A stretch of DNA of 64,000 bases. Source: Numida meleagris. Lineage: Eukaryota; Chordata; Aves; Galliformes; Numididae. The position numbers were made by a program, and so were the translations under genes. Position 1 is the first letter of the stretch, and every line of letters starts with the position of its first letter. The notes beneath the pieces are model-generated. The model made no database searches. It was not told the origin of the DNA and saw nothing but the letters and a program-made list of their open reading frames with translations. Shown piece after piece: positions 13,583 to 25,733 of this stretch. The stretch spans positions 31,115,065 through 31,179,064 of the forward strand of contig NC_034412.1 of the NCBI RefSeq assembly GCF_002078875.1, given 5' to 3'.

Positions 13583-14147
13583 AGGCTGTTCCTAAAGTAA
13601 TGCCTCCTATTTATTTCCATGGAAAGTACAACAGGTACAAAGAACACAAATCCACTATTTGATACAGCAAATTCTAAGCCACAGAACAATATTTTTCAAC
13701 AGTTGCCACCACCATTGGTTTATACAGTTTTACTAGTGGTGAACAAGAGGCTGAATGCCACGCTCGTAAAAATCTTCGTGACTGTTCAGAAGGTGGCTTA
13801 CCTTTTATGTTGCAGCTGCCTCTGTTGAAACACATCACCCACCATCTCACTGTGCTAACATCCATTGTTTGGTCTCCATAAACATTCAGCAAGCATCAGT
13901 GAATGTCAGTGGGTGCAATTCTTTCTGCATGGATGAATTCAATTCTACACCTTTGCTACATCCTCACTTCCATGTCAAACACGATTTTGTCAGACTGACC
14001 CCCTGTTGCCATCTGCCACACAGCAACAACATGAAATAGAATACTGGCAGGAAGGTTCAACCTCTTCTGTAGTACCACCAACATCTGCCTCTGATGCTGT
14101 GGGCCAACATCATCAATAGGAGGCATTATTTTCAAAGCAGCTCTTGT
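13583..14147 (-). mobile_element. Galluhop-type mariner, non-autonomous, copy 1
   Basis: Both ends carry related inverted termini (AGGCTGTTCCTAAAGTAATG at left, the complement of a similar word at right), next to TA dinucleotides as expected for mariner. The interior, read on the reverse strand, contains a broken transposase N-terminus with the helix-turn-helix phrase DVSTVRWWV near 13800-13860. A full mariner is over 1 kb. This copy is about 565 bp and lacks the catalytic DDD domain, so it could only have moved in trans. Family name from recognition of the terminal and internal words. Confidence 0.88.
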
Positions 14148-16542
14148 ATGATAATTGGAGTAAATGAAGTGTTCACACTTGGGATGCATCTCCGAAAAAA
14201 ATGCAAAAAGTATTTTTTCTGAAGTCTTTGTCAAAGGAAAGAGAGTTCAGATTATACTTCTGAAAAAGTATGAGGAAAACTAAATGTTTTAATTCATTTT
14301 ATTTTTCTTATAAGTGGCATTTGATAAAAGCAGGGTTAATTACGTGGTTATCCCATTGCCATTCCACCCTTTTCTGTTTTTTTCCTGGTTAGAAATCTTT
14401 GAATATGTGCTATGTATAATAAATGCAAAGAGGAGGAAACATTCAATTTCCCACTAACAAATGTTAATTTTTTAACTCTTGTATGTTAATTGTACATTTT
14501 TACTCAGGTTATCTGATTGGCCATGTCTCGTCTGAGAACTAACAGGTGAAAATTGTTCTTATGTTGTGCCCAAATTATCTGAGGCATATGCAATGTCTTG
14601 GCCAAGGCTATGAGTCAGCACAAAAGAAACGTATCAGTGAGTTTTCTCCTAGCTGGTTGATGGTTGCTCTCTTCACAAAGGAGTTTTTTTTCAATTGGTT
14701 GAAGGTAAGGGAAGAGGGAACCAAACTTGCTGTGAGTTACAACCAAGCTCCTGCTGTGCTCTGGCCCCATGATGCTCAAAACTGCCTTGGAAATACACAA
14801 ACAGGGAAAAAAAGAAACACTGAGCCACACAAGAACTTAAGTTGTATGCAGTGAAATCAAACTATTTAGATAGCTGATTTTCTCAGAAAAGTTTTATTTT
14901 GATTATGTAGAATTTCTGTATTCTTAATTTTATTTTGGATTTGGCTTTGGACATAATTCTCCATAAATCTGAAGAAATAAAATCTTACTAGACTATTCTG
15001 AACAAGCACTAGATTGAAATTACTGTGCAACATTAATGGATTCTCATTCATTAAAGGCAGCTTCTGATTTTTTGCATTTAGTTATCTTTTACATTTGCAT
15101 ACCATTTCAAGGCTTAAGAATTGTGCAGTAAATGTGACTAAGGAGTTTTCATTGATACTATCTACTTATAAACCATAACATAAGCTATGACTATTGATTT
15201 TCAAAGATAGCAGTTTTGAAGTAAGGTGTTGATAATTTGAATTAGCATGGGTCCAATTGCATGCAGTCTTGAGGTTTGATGCATACCTTTGCTGCAAAGG
15301 AATAGCATCAACCTATAAGATAAAATCCGGATCTCTTGATTCAAATATGTAATAAATAGGTTTCTTAAAAGAGGTACAAGGAAGGTACAAGCAAGATACG
15401 AAATGGGTAATGAGATCAAATACCTCATGACAAAAATTTTTGTTCCGTTGGTCTCAATAAAAATGGAATTATGGAAATGTAATTAACATATAAATACTTT
15501 TATTTGTGTTTAAAAATCTGTTATAGATGTTTTAGAAATAGCTTTTCACTTGGAAAGCTAGACCTGGGAGCAACTCTTACAGGAGACTCCACCTGAGGTT
15601 TTGAAAAACAAAAGAAAAGAACACCCAAAAATAAGAACAGAAGAAATCTCCAAAAAATGAATACTTTAGAGCTGGAGATCTCCCCTGGAAAATGGGAGAT
15701 CAGACAATTGTTATAAAAATTTCATTTGTTGTATCTTGTAACTAGGCTAATAATTATTTTGGAACTGATTTTAGTTTTTCTGTGTTCAGAGCAGATCAAT
15801 ACCAGAGTTCCTTCTCCTACTAAAAATGAAACAGAAGAGGTTTTATTATTTAGAAATTTTACATTTCAGCAAATCAGGTTGGTGTTTTTTTCTATTAAAA
15901 AATATTCACTCTCAAATTCTCAAGTAAAATGAGGGATCAAGTATTTGTATACAAATAAAAGTATGTAGATGATTAAATTCCTGTTTGAGAATGAGCTGTT
16001 TATATGCATCTCTGAACAACTTGTAATTTCAGCTAAATCATAAAAATGGCTCTGAAAATTCAGGTCTCTTAATCAGTCAACTCTATTTTGTAGAGCTTTG
16101 CAGTTTATATCCAAAGAGGAGCTTTGGCAGCCTTGTAGGCAGTTCAGATACTTCAGGTGCTGAATAGCTGAGGGTAGAAAGAGGAAATTTCTGTTGTTTT
16201 ATGCACTAGTACTTACTAAAAAAATATCTGAAAAGTATTCAGTGTGTCAAAGGGCTGAAAAGTTCTTTACTCTTACAGCTGTTAAATAAATGGGAGGATG
16301 ACAGTGAGGTCTTGTAAGTTGACTGCTTGTTCTCAGCATAAGCCTTCTGTCCTGCTTCAGTGTGGTTAACTATAGTGCACTACTCTGTCCATAGGGCAAC
16401 ACAAGAAAATTGTATTAGTACAACAAGTCATAACCTTTAGAAATAATATTTATACAGAGGATTAAGACTTTATACATATTTGATTATCTCTAGAGCATAG
16501 ACTGTTACATGTAAATATATGCTTGCTTGAGTATATGAATGT
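14148..16542. other. Unique AT-rich non-coding stretch
   Basis: No transposon, exon or RNA gene was recognised. The longest open frame (14546-14854, +, about 100 codons) has no recognisable domain and is matched by a similar-length frame on the other strand, which argues for chance. Confidence 0.55.
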
Positions 16543-17661
16543 AGGTTGCTCTGAAAGTAATGCCTCATATTTATTTCCATGGAAACTACAACAGATAAAA
16601 GCAGCACAATGACACTGTTTGAAAGAGAAAACTCTCTGTCATGGTATTATCTAAGGGTCTGAGTCCGTGACAAGGGGGACAGGCCCGAAAGAAAAAAAAC
16701 GAGAAAAGAGGAAGAAAAAAAACTTGCCGGCGGGTAGGGGCCGGCCCTGGGCAGTCCGGTGGCTAAAGCGGCAGAGAAGCCGTGGACCCGCACCCTGGGG
16801 AAAACAAAGGGAAGAGGGGAAAGGCAGGGGACTCGTAGGCGGATCTAACACAAAAACAGCGGCACCAATCTGAGGAGGAACAACTAATTTTACTAAATAT
16901 ATAAAAAATGAGACTAGTAGAATTATAACAAAGAGTTTACAGGCTGAAAATCTTACACAGTAAACTGCAGGAGGACCACGTGCTTTCTCCACCGGGCAGG
17001 AAAGGAACAGACACCGCGCCTCCCAGGCGGCTTCACCACCCCCTCCAACACAAGGACCCCTGGGGAGTGCACCTCCTCCCCTCCCCCTCGGAGGGCCACA
17101 CCAAAAAAGGCAGTTTGCAGTAACCAGGGAATTAGCTCTTTAACTGCCCGTACCTTACATGATGTAATGATGTGGAATACCGACAACAAAAATCACAAAA
17201 CCATAACACTCTCTGATCCAATATACTATTTTTCAACACAGTGCCCATCATTAGCAATGTATTTTCACCAGCAATGAACAAGAGCCTGCATGCTGTGCTC
17301 ACAAAAATCTGCACCAGTGGAGGCGATTCATTGTCACAGTCAGCACTTCTGAAAAGCACCACCCACCTCCTCACTGTACTCACATACTCTGTTTGGTTCA
17401 GCAAGCATCAATGAATGTAAATGGGTGCCATTTTTTTCCACATGGAGGAATTAAATTTCACACCTTTGTTTCATCTGCACTTCCACGTCAGACACCATTT
17501 TGTCAGAGTGCCCTTCTGCTGCCATCTGTTTCATGGCAACAGAATGTTTTGGAACATTGGCAGGAAGGTTCAATTTCTACTGCCATATCACCAGCATCTG
17601 ACTATGACTTTGTGGGCCAAAGTAATAAAATAGGAGGCATTAATTTTGGAGAAGTCCTCAT
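16543..17661 (-). mobile_element. Galluhop-type mariner, copy 2, split by an LTR
   Basis: The left piece 16543-16636 has the mariner terminus (GGTTGCTCTGAAAGTAATGC). The right piece 17209-17661 has the interior and the other terminus. They are one element interrupted by the LTR at 16637-17208: removing the LTR and one copy of the CTCTC duplication restores continuity with the other copies. On the reverse strand the right piece still reads a transposase remnant with VSTVRRWVV and GENTLL-like phrases near 17250-17390. Non-autonomous, and older than the LTR that split it. Confidence 0.9.
16637..17208 (-). mobile_element. ERVL-like solo LTR nested in a mariner
   Basis: A 572-bp LTR in reverse orientation. 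On the + strand it begins TGTCATGG and ends ATAACA, a one-base decay of the expected TGACA-type end. It is flanked by a perfect 5-bp target duplication CTCTC (16632-16636 and 17209-17213), the size usual for ERVL-class elements. It shares the internal block TCTGAGGAGGAAC..ACTAATTT..ACTAAAT and the distal block GATGTAATGATGTGGAATACC with the LTRs at 53360 and 62881. It differs in a GC-rich internal part (16725-16800), so it is a separate subfamily. No internal retroviral genes are attached, hence a solo LTR. Confidence 0.88.
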
Positions 17662-18802
17662 ACGTACTCACAATGTGGGTGCTTTTAGGTGCGTTGTCTG
17701 AAGATAAAGTGTGCATTGTCTGATCTTGCAAGGACTTGTGAAACTGCCTCAAGAGAATAGGAAAAAATAAACTATTTTGTAGGCTTCTTATCTATATTAT
17801 TCCTGAATAATACTTAAACTAAAATTTGTGAAAGTTCCTCTGAAATATAAAGAAAACAGTAGCCACTATGATGAAACTGGTTGAGATTTTTATAGCTTTT
17901 TTTTTTTTTTTAATATTTTAAGACTGCTCTGTTCCCTGCAGTGTATCTGTGAAGTGCAGAAAGAGTTCACAGCAGATGATTGTACTAAGGTACCAAGGTA
18001 CCAGAGCTAGTGAAGTGTGAGATAATCTTTCGAGTTGAGAATTAGTGTCTAAGGCAACCAAGTGAGAAACCAAAGGGGAGTTACTTCTTCAGTAAAGTTT
18101 AACATGTAAGATATACCTGAAACTGTAGCTCTTTATTAGTCTTCAAGTCAATACTTTTGACCATCTGCTTACATGCTAATAATGTTTTTTTGGGGGGGGA
18201 GAGATTATCTTTTTGACAGGAGACAGTGATTTTGCTACAAATTCTGATATTAGTTTTGAAGTCCAAATTTATAATAGAATAGAATTTGCTAATACAGCCA
18301 ATATAGCCTTTATGACGTTGTTTTCTATACTCTCCAAATATCCGTATGCAGTGCACTCATTCCCACATTTTCCTTGTAAAAAAGTCCAGATAAAAAGAAG
18401 AGGGATGCGTGGAATTTTCAGTGGTTTCTTTTTCTTTCTTTCTTTTTTTTTTTTTTTTTTTTTTTTCCTAGATTAATTTTTTTTTTTTTAATCACTAAGA
18501 TCGGACATGACACCTTTAGCACAGTATAATGGAATTATGTGAAATCCAAGGCTGTTGACTGCTCTTAAGTTATCCAGTGCCCATTAATTTTATCATAAGC
18601 CTGTGATGATAGAAACATACTTTGGTTCACTGGAAACTATGAAAACCCATTATGGAATACTTAAGGTAGTACTGATATCTAAATCGTGCCCATTGATAAT
18701 TTTTTCTAAAATAGGAAGTAATCTCAGAATGAGTTTTTTGTTTCTATCTTGATTCATTGATATGAGACTGAAAAGTTGACAGTAGGGAAGGATGAGATGA
18801 AT
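17662..18802. other. Unique non-coding stretch with T tracts
   Basis: No gene or transposon was recognised. It contains a T run near 17900-17915, a G run at 18192-18199 after a T run, and the long T/C tract listed separately. Confidence 0.55.
18425..18490 (+). repeat. T/C-rich tract with a 24-T run
   Basis: TTTCTTTC repeats lead into about 24 uninterrupted T (18443-18466), then CCTAGATTAA, then a second T run to 18490. Read on the reverse strand it could be an old poly-A, but no retroposon body was recognised beside it. Confidence 0.75.
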
Positions 18803-19078
18803 TAGAATCATAAAATCATTTGAGTTGGAAGGACCCTTTAAAGTTCATCCAGTCCGACTGCCCTGCAGTGATCAGAGACACCTACAGCTAAATCAGGTTG
18901 CTCAGAGCCCTGTCCAGCCACACCTTGAATGTCTCCAAGGATGGGGCATCAACCACCTCTCTGGGCAACCTGTTCTCGTGTCTCACTACCCTTATCACAG
19001 AAAACCTTTTCCTTATATCCAATGTAAATCTCTGCTCCCTTAATTTCAAACCATTTCCCCTTGTCCTCTTGAACAAAT
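18803..19078 (-). mobile_element. CR1 LINE 3' end, antisense
   Basis: A reverse-strand CR1 3' region. The left edge has the complement of the terminal ATGATTCTA words (GAATCATAAAATCATTTGAG), then TTGGAAGGACCC, TGCTCAGAGCCCTGTCCAGC and AACCACCTCTCTGGGCAACC, all standard CR1 3' phrases. It fades out near the CCTTGTCCTC block at 19055-19078. 5'-truncated, non-coding, moderately diverged. An A-rich run follows at 19101-19116. Confidence 0.92.
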
Positions 19079-19922
19079 GGAAAAGGCTTGGAAAAAGAGC
19101 AAAAAAAAAAAAAAAAGAGAGAAAGCGGAACTGATGTTTCTGCACAAAGAAATGCTCAGGATTCTATCTGAGGATGATGAGCTTAAATATAAGGTATGGA
19201 GTTTCTAACACCAACATATTTTCAAGAAATTATTACTTTTGCTCATGATATTCCTGATACCTGTATTTGCCAAAACATTAGAAAAAAAACAACCAACAAG
19301 ACATTGGTAATAAAAGCTTCTCTACCTACTTTTTATAGGGTTTCCAAAGCCTTTCTGTTAAAATATTGAATTATTTTCTGTATTCTTTAACTCTTTTTCA
19401 TTCTTATTGAAATTTTCACAACAAGAATTGACATTGTACTCTCAAACTTTGATGTACCAGGCTATGGATGTTTAGAATTATTCGGTACTAGAATAATGTC
19501 TGGCATTACAAATGATCCTTAAATAAAATGCATAAGCCTATGTTGTAGGTGTAACTGACCTACTAATTACACATTAGTGTGTCTGTGCATGATACTGCTG
19601 TGTGTTGAGTGCTCACCAGTCTTTGACTTTTAAAGGGCTATAAACAGGATAACAATAATTTAAGAAATCTACTGAAAATTAAAAGTATGTAGTGATAAAC
19701 TATTTTAAAAATGTGTGCTTGATGCAAGCTATCAGCAAATATCCTAGCTAATCTTACAGTCAGATGAAGTAATTGAGTTTTATTAGTGATTAAAAATGTG
19801 TTTCTCAATGCTATTTTAGAGAAAAGTCTTTCTTTAATGTCAGTTTATTTTTATATGCTTTCACCCATAAGCCAGTTCCTCTGATATTTGAGATGCAACC
19901 ATGCACGACTGTGTGATGGATG

Positions 19923-20232
19923 TAAAATCACGGCATGGTTGAGGTTGGAAGACAACTCCAGAGGTCACCTGCTCAAGCAGGGCCACCTATCCCAAGCTGC
20001 CCAGTGTCATGTCCAGGCAGCTTTTCAAAATCTCCTAGGAAGGATCCACAGCCTGTTACGGTGTTCTGACACCCATCCAGTAAAGAAGAGTTTCCTGATG
20101 TTCAGAGGAAACCACCTGTATTACAGTTCATGCCTATTGCCTCTTGTCCTGTCATCAGACATCACTGGAAAGAGCCTAACTCCGTCATCTTAATTCCCTC
20201 CCCTCTGGTATTTGAGCACACTAATAAGTTGT
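19923..20232 (-). mobile_element. CR1 LINE 3' end, antisense, diverged
   Basis: Reverse-strand CR1 sequence. AATCACGGCATGGTTGAGGT corresponds to the usual hairpin-proximal 3' end. GGTCACCTGCTCAAGCAGGG, AGCTGCCCAGTGTCATGTCC, CCACCTGTATTACAGTTCAT and TGCCTCTTGTCCTGTCA are typical of the older CR1 subfamilies. More decayed than the copy at 18803, and without a clear ATTCTATG terminus. Non-coding. Confidence 0.88.
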
Positions 20233-21811
20233 GCATTTGGTGACATATGTGCTATTTGTGTTTTTTATCTGTATGACTGGCAACAAAGACTTGCTTATGA
20301 GAATGCCTAATGCTACTCTTGATTACTTTTTTTTTCTTTGAATTGGAACATCAAAGTAATTATTTGAAAGCAGAGCTGCAGTGCAACCACATTACTTCAT
20401 AGTATAATGTAATGAAAATAATTTTAGAAAAATGAGTTGAGCTCATCATAGTCATAGCACAAGTGTTGCTATTTTAAAAGAACATTGATAAAATAATTGA
20501 CGATGTCTTAAGCATTCTTTTGTTTCAATTAAATAAACGTGAGCATTTTCACATAGCTGAGGCCTTGATCTTCAGCCATAGTGTTTCTGAAATATCTTAC
20601 TCCAGGAAGGCTGATAAATTTCATTGATTTTGCTTTCTGAAGTTCTTTTCATATACTGAAATCTAAGAGCTCTGAAGAGGTAGTGGTGCTTAATCTCAGG
20701 GGCTACTTTATGCCTGAAAGGGTTTACGTGACTGATATCCAGCACTGGCAGAAGAGCAGGGTGGGACTAGGGTTCTGAAAAAGAGGAGAGGCTGAGGTTT
20801 GCATCCTTCTAAGGACAGGACGAGGTAGTGGGTTTGCTAGTTGAGGCTGCTAGAGAATTGCAGTTAAATGCCATGTTGTTCTTCTTTTGATTTTGGGCAG
20901 AAATTTCAAAGTTGTGTTTCCTTGCTGAACCGTTTGGTTGATAGTCTGTTTCATTGTTTGTCTGTCTGGTATACCAGAAAAATTCCAAGAAAGGGAATTT
21001 TCCCCAGACTAACTGGTATGACAACATCCTTGTGAGTCTGATTTCAGGTCAGCTTTTGGCAATCTACCTGAAACAGACGTTTCCTTTTCTGCAACTGCTA
21101 TTGCTCTATGGAATTATTTGTATAATTTTAGACAACTGCTCTCAACAAGAAATTAATAATAAACAGAATGAAAATTTAAAATAGTATACTACTTCTCAAT
21201 AGTGATATTTCCATTGGAAATAAAGTAGTAATTAAATAGTATTATGATAGAAGCTGGCATTTCTTAAATGTTGACTGCAGTATCCAATTCTAGATTTGGA
21301 ACATCTAGTGCATGCTTTTTTCCCCCTTTTCTAAAAAGACATGTTTAACTGGCTTAGTATCCTAACCCTATCCTCTACTGCTGCATGTGGTTATCTTCAC
21401 TGTTTTATTATCTAGGAAAAATCATCCTACAGATGAGGAACAATATGAAGATGAAGCCAGGTTTGCCGGGTTAGCTTTGTCTCAGGGCTATACACCTACC
21501 TGAGCTCTTTCCCTCTTTGCAGCAGGACAGGAAGAGAAAACAAGACAGAAAAGCTGCTGGGAGGTGGCCTACCAGCTACTGTCAAAGGAAGAAGAGTCTG
21601 GACTTTGGGAAAATTAATTTCATTTATTGTGAATACCCCAGAACTCTGTTATGCTTTTCTCCTGACTTTGAATTAATAGAAAATGGATATATGCTCCTAC
21701 TGGTTTGCTGAAGCTTAAATTAATTCACATGGTGAGAAGACACAGTGATCTTTTTATGGTTACACAAGGATTTCTCAATCATGTTATTTACAGCAACAGA
21801 TTCCACAGTGC
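20233..21811. other. Unique AT-rich non-coding stretch
   Basis: Nothing coding or repetitive was recognised. Small open frames of 60-76 codons occur on both strands and overlap each other, which indicates noise. Confidence 0.55.
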
Positions 21812-22065
21812 TTTACCCAAATTAGAGAGAGGGTAATATCACGCAGCTTTGCTGCCTCATTTGAAATGAAGTAATTCTCATCATAACAACATTTCATGAG
21901 CTTATTTTTCTTGAAATATATTGTTCTTTTATGATCTCATGTTTATGATATAATCAGTATTATCCTCTGAAAATACAGAAGATAATGTTGTTATGTTGAG
22001 AATTACTTCATTTCACATGAGGCAGCAAAGCTGTGTGATATTACCCTCTCTCTAATTTGGGTAAA
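21812..22065. repeat. Near-perfect 81-bp inverted repeat with 92-bp loop
   Basis: The left arm 21812-21892 (starting TTTACCCAAATTAGAGAG) and the right arm 21985-22065 are reverse complements with 3 mismatches and no gaps over 81 bp. A 92-bp non-repeated spacer separates them. Beyond the outer ends, ACAGTG on the left (21805-21810) pairs with CACTGT on the right after a short bulge, so the dyad goes slightly further. There is no TA, TTAA or 8-bp target duplication at the ends and no known terminal motif. I cannot assign it to a transposon family. If transcribed, either strand would fold into a long hairpin. Confidence 0.95.
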
Positions 22066-22302
22066 GATCTATCACACTGTCCTGCTTGTAACTGTGGCCT
22101 CTCTATGTACGTCAGTCTTTGGTGTGTTACTTTTCTGTTTCTCTCTGAGTTTAACTTCTGTGTGCATTAACACAAAGAGCTTGAGACAAAGCTAGTATAA
22201 TGTAATCTAATTGTTATTTCATCATGATGGCATCACAGAAAGAAGGGAAATCAGGGTTGCTGTAAGAAAGCCTTGCAGCTGTAACTTTCCCAGGCAACAC
22301 TG

Positions 22303-22303
<1 letters not shown>

Positions 22304-22340
<37 letters not shown>
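22304..22340 (+). repeat. Poly-T run, 37 bases
   Basis: An uninterrupted homopolymer of 37 T. It is the longest in the window and likely to vary in length or be mis-sized by sequencing. It could be the poly-A of a reverse-strand retroposed sequence, but nothing recognisable lies beside it. Confidence 0.9.
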
Positions 22341-22341
<1 letters not shown>

Positions 22342-22642
22342 GTGACAAGAGAGCAATAAAATGTTCCAGTGAGGAGGCCCAAACCTAGATGTAAAATTCA
22401 CCCTCGTGTAATTTCCTCATTTGTCTTTTCAGTCTGGTTCTAAAGCAGAATAAACCCTGTTGCCTGCTGGATATGCCTACTAAGCACATGAGAAGAAAAT
22501 CCTCTGTGTGAAAGTTTTTTGAGCCAAAAAAGTGACATCAGCACCGAGACTCAAAGACCTTTTCTGATATTAGAAGGCTTCTCCAATACACAAATGCAGT
22601 CGTAACCTAACCTGGTGACTGGCAGCTGACATTACATTTGTG

Positions 22643-23188
22643 TCAGTTGCTTTGAAAGTAATGCCTTGTATTTATTTCCATGGAAAATACAAGAGATAAA
22701 AACAGCACAATGACACTATTTGAGAGAGCAAATTCTCAGCTACAAAATACTGTTTTTCAGCAATCACCACCAGGAGCCATGCATTTTTGCCAGTGATAAA
22801 CAAGAGCCTGCATACTGCACTCATATCTATCTGCACTAGTGGAGGCGACCCTCAGTCACCACTGCTGAAATGCACAACCAATCACCTTACTGGCTCATAT
22901 CCACTGTTTAGTCTCCATAAATGTTCAGCAAGCATCAATTAATGTCAACGAGTGCCATTTTTCCACATGGAGGAATTCAGCGGGACACCTTTGCTTCACA
23001 TGCACTTCCATGTCAGATGCCATTCCGTCAGACTGCCCCTCTGCTGCCATCTGTCTCACGGCAACAGCATGCAATGGAATATTGGTGGGAAGGTTCAACT
23101 TCTACTGCCATACCACCAACATTCACCTCTGATGTTGTGGGCCAACATAACACAATAGGAGGCATTACTTTCAGAACAGCCCTCCTAT
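22643..23188 (-). mobile_element. Galluhop-type mariner, copy 3
   Basis: Termini CAGTTGCTTTGAAAGTAATG at left and the complement of a similar word at right (GGCATTACTTTCAGAACAGC), ending by a TATA-rich flank. The interior matches the other copies block by block: a CATGGAAAATACAAGAGAT-type word near 22680, then the decayed transposase start, then the untranslated leader near 23100-23160. About 545 bp, reverse orientation, no catalytic domain. Confidence 0.88.
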
Positions 23189-25733
23189 AATATATATAGA
23201 GTAATACATGCAAAATAGAAAATGTTTTGATAATAGATTTGCTCTTTCAGTATCCTATTAATTATTTTATCTACAATTATGATAACTTTAAGAGCTTCTT
23301 ATTAATTGACATGCATATTTTAACAACATGTCTGAGTACTCTCTTATTTCTCCTTTACCCCCTGCAGCTGAAGAGGGGGAAAAAGTGTTCTTTGTTGCCT
23401 TAAATACATTAGAGTAAAAGAGCACAATATAAAAGCTGTTTCACTGGATAAAAGAAATTTTAGACTGTATACAACTAGCAGCAATATATTTGTTTAGAAA
23501 TCATAAAGATAAATGCCTTGGTATTTGATGAAAATATGAAAAGTGGCAGACTATGAAGTATGTTTATACATTTTTCTCACTTTGAAACTAATGGGAATTA
23601 TGTAACTGACTGCTTTTCAAAATCTGATCCAAACATTTTATCAAAATCTCAGCAAACTGTACTTGTTTTTCTCCTTTCTCCCATGTGACTTGAGGGTAGC
23701 TTTGCTGAGGTCAAGAGTTACGTTATTTGAAGTTGTATATAGAGGATTGAGTTTGTCTTGAAAAATCATAATATTTGCAATTTAAAGGCAAATATTATTC
23801 CATTTGTTTTCACAGTTCCCATCATCAGCATAACTAAGTGTCTCACAAACTATAAGGATGTTATTGTTCAGACTTGTCTCTGTTATGGACAGAAATAATT
23901 GGATTTCAAATTTTTAAGCAGGAAGCATGTTCAGAAGTATTCACGTCTTTAGTTCCTATGTCTCTGGCAAAGTTCTTGGTACTAACTGCCATTTGACAAG
24001 TTATTCCTTTTTGTTATCGAACACAATAAATCGTAAGAAGAAATATCTGTAAAATTAATTAAACAATTTCTTGGGGAAATAATATACTATATTTACCACA
24101 TTGCCATATTACATTTAAAAGTCTTTTTGTGTGTTTTTTTTTGTTGTTGTTTTGTTTTTTGTTTTTGTCTGAATCTATACGATAGTAGTACTTAAGGTGG
24201 CATTTGTCTGTAAGAGTACCCTTTCTTTGATGTGTCTGCGGTGATATCTGCTGTGGAGTAAGACCATAATTAAGATTTTCCCAACCAATAAAAATAATAC
24301 TCCAACACTTCTTTATGCATCTTTTACCATTCTTCCTCTAATATATTTATATGTACAATAGGAAATCTTTGGTATTTAGAATTTAGAAACTGAATTGAGT
24401 AAAGAAGCAATTCTATAATGAAGTAATTCAGTTGAGTACTGCATCTAAAACTCACCTCCCCTGTGTTTTCTTACACATGGCTGTGAGAATAATTGGTATT
24501 TTTTACTGAGTTACTCCATATTTTTTTTCCTTTTTAGATTATCAACTTCAGTAATTGTGTTACATTTGCCTCAGACGACATAGATGGTCTGAGCTCTAGG
24601 TCACTGCACTCTGCCTTTAAAATATTAATTTTCTTCTTGTTCTACAAGGCTTAAAACACTGTTATACAGCAAAGTTAACTGGGCCATTCTGTTTTTTGAC
24701 TAGTCACCTTATTTTTATATAGTCTTTATTCTACCCTTTTCATGAATTGTCTTGTTCATGTGGCCACTTATTGCCATTAATCTTAGTTAGATAGCATTTG
24801 AATTGGTATCTTTGCATCACTTCACTTTGTCTGCGAAATTTAAATTTCTGATGCTTTTACCTTCTGTCACTTGTTTCATGCACCTTCAATCACTTGACTA
24901 ACGTTAAACAAAATTTCCTCTAAAATCACTTTTTTGCATTTGAGATACCCAGTGAAGACTGACAGATTTTATGTTCAGAAAGAAAACCTGAGATGTCAAG
25001 AGACTCTTCTACAAGCAGTGCATGTAGATTTTATGTTGCCTTTTCTTTTGTACAGTAGCAGCAGTTCAAAGTGATGTCTCAAATTGCCCTCATCCATATG
25101 AACAGCTGGTTCTTCAATCCTCATCCAGTGAGGAGAGTTGTCTTCTCACACAAGAAAAGACGATTCACAGGGAGATTGGCTAAACTGTTGAGATAATGAG
25201 TTTAAGAAACTGATAGTATTTATGAGAGAAAAAAAAAATCCCAGCTCACTTTCACCTCGTACTATAGATGCTGCTTAGTAAAATCGTACACAGTACATTC
25301 CCATCTTTAGTTGCTTATTAGACTAGTGCATCTGTATGCTTATTGAGACCACAGCTTGGACTTTTGGGCATAACGGATGCAAAATGGGGAGTTTTAGCCT
25401 CACTGAAACTTTTTGTTTGTTTGTTTTTTTTTTCAATCAGTAAAGCTTCCTATGAGTTTTCTTTTTTCATACCTGTTGTTTGCATTTGCTTCCCTCTGTT
25501 CTGTTGGCATTTTTTTTACTGAGGTGGTCAGCCATTTATTTCCTGCATTACTTGTTTGAGTTGTGTAACTGTCTGCTTCAAAAGTTTTAATGAAGGAGAG
25601 GCCAGTAAATCAAATAGACTTGTTTGTGGCTGATGGTATTGGAGAATTTAAAAAAATGTTTATACAAGTATCGATTGTCTCTGGTTGCTGTAGAGTTTGA
25701 TATTGAGTGTTTATGCGTGTGTGTACATACACA
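23189..25733. other. Unique AT-rich non-coding stretch
   Basis: No gene or transposon was recognised. A T/G-rich simple tract (TTG and TTTTG units) lies at 24131-24168. Short T runs occur near 24520 and 25425. Confidence 0.55.

Noticed and set aside
13619..14234. Open frames on both strands over mariner copy 1
   Set aside because: They come from a decayed, internally deleted transposon. Only the reverse-strand helix-turn-helix phrase reflects real ancestry, and no catalytic domain is present.
16667..17189. GC-rich, proline- or lysine-rich open frames of 68-113 codons
   Set aside because: They lie wholly inside the ERVL-like LTR, which does not encode protein. The length reflects GC content and purine bias.
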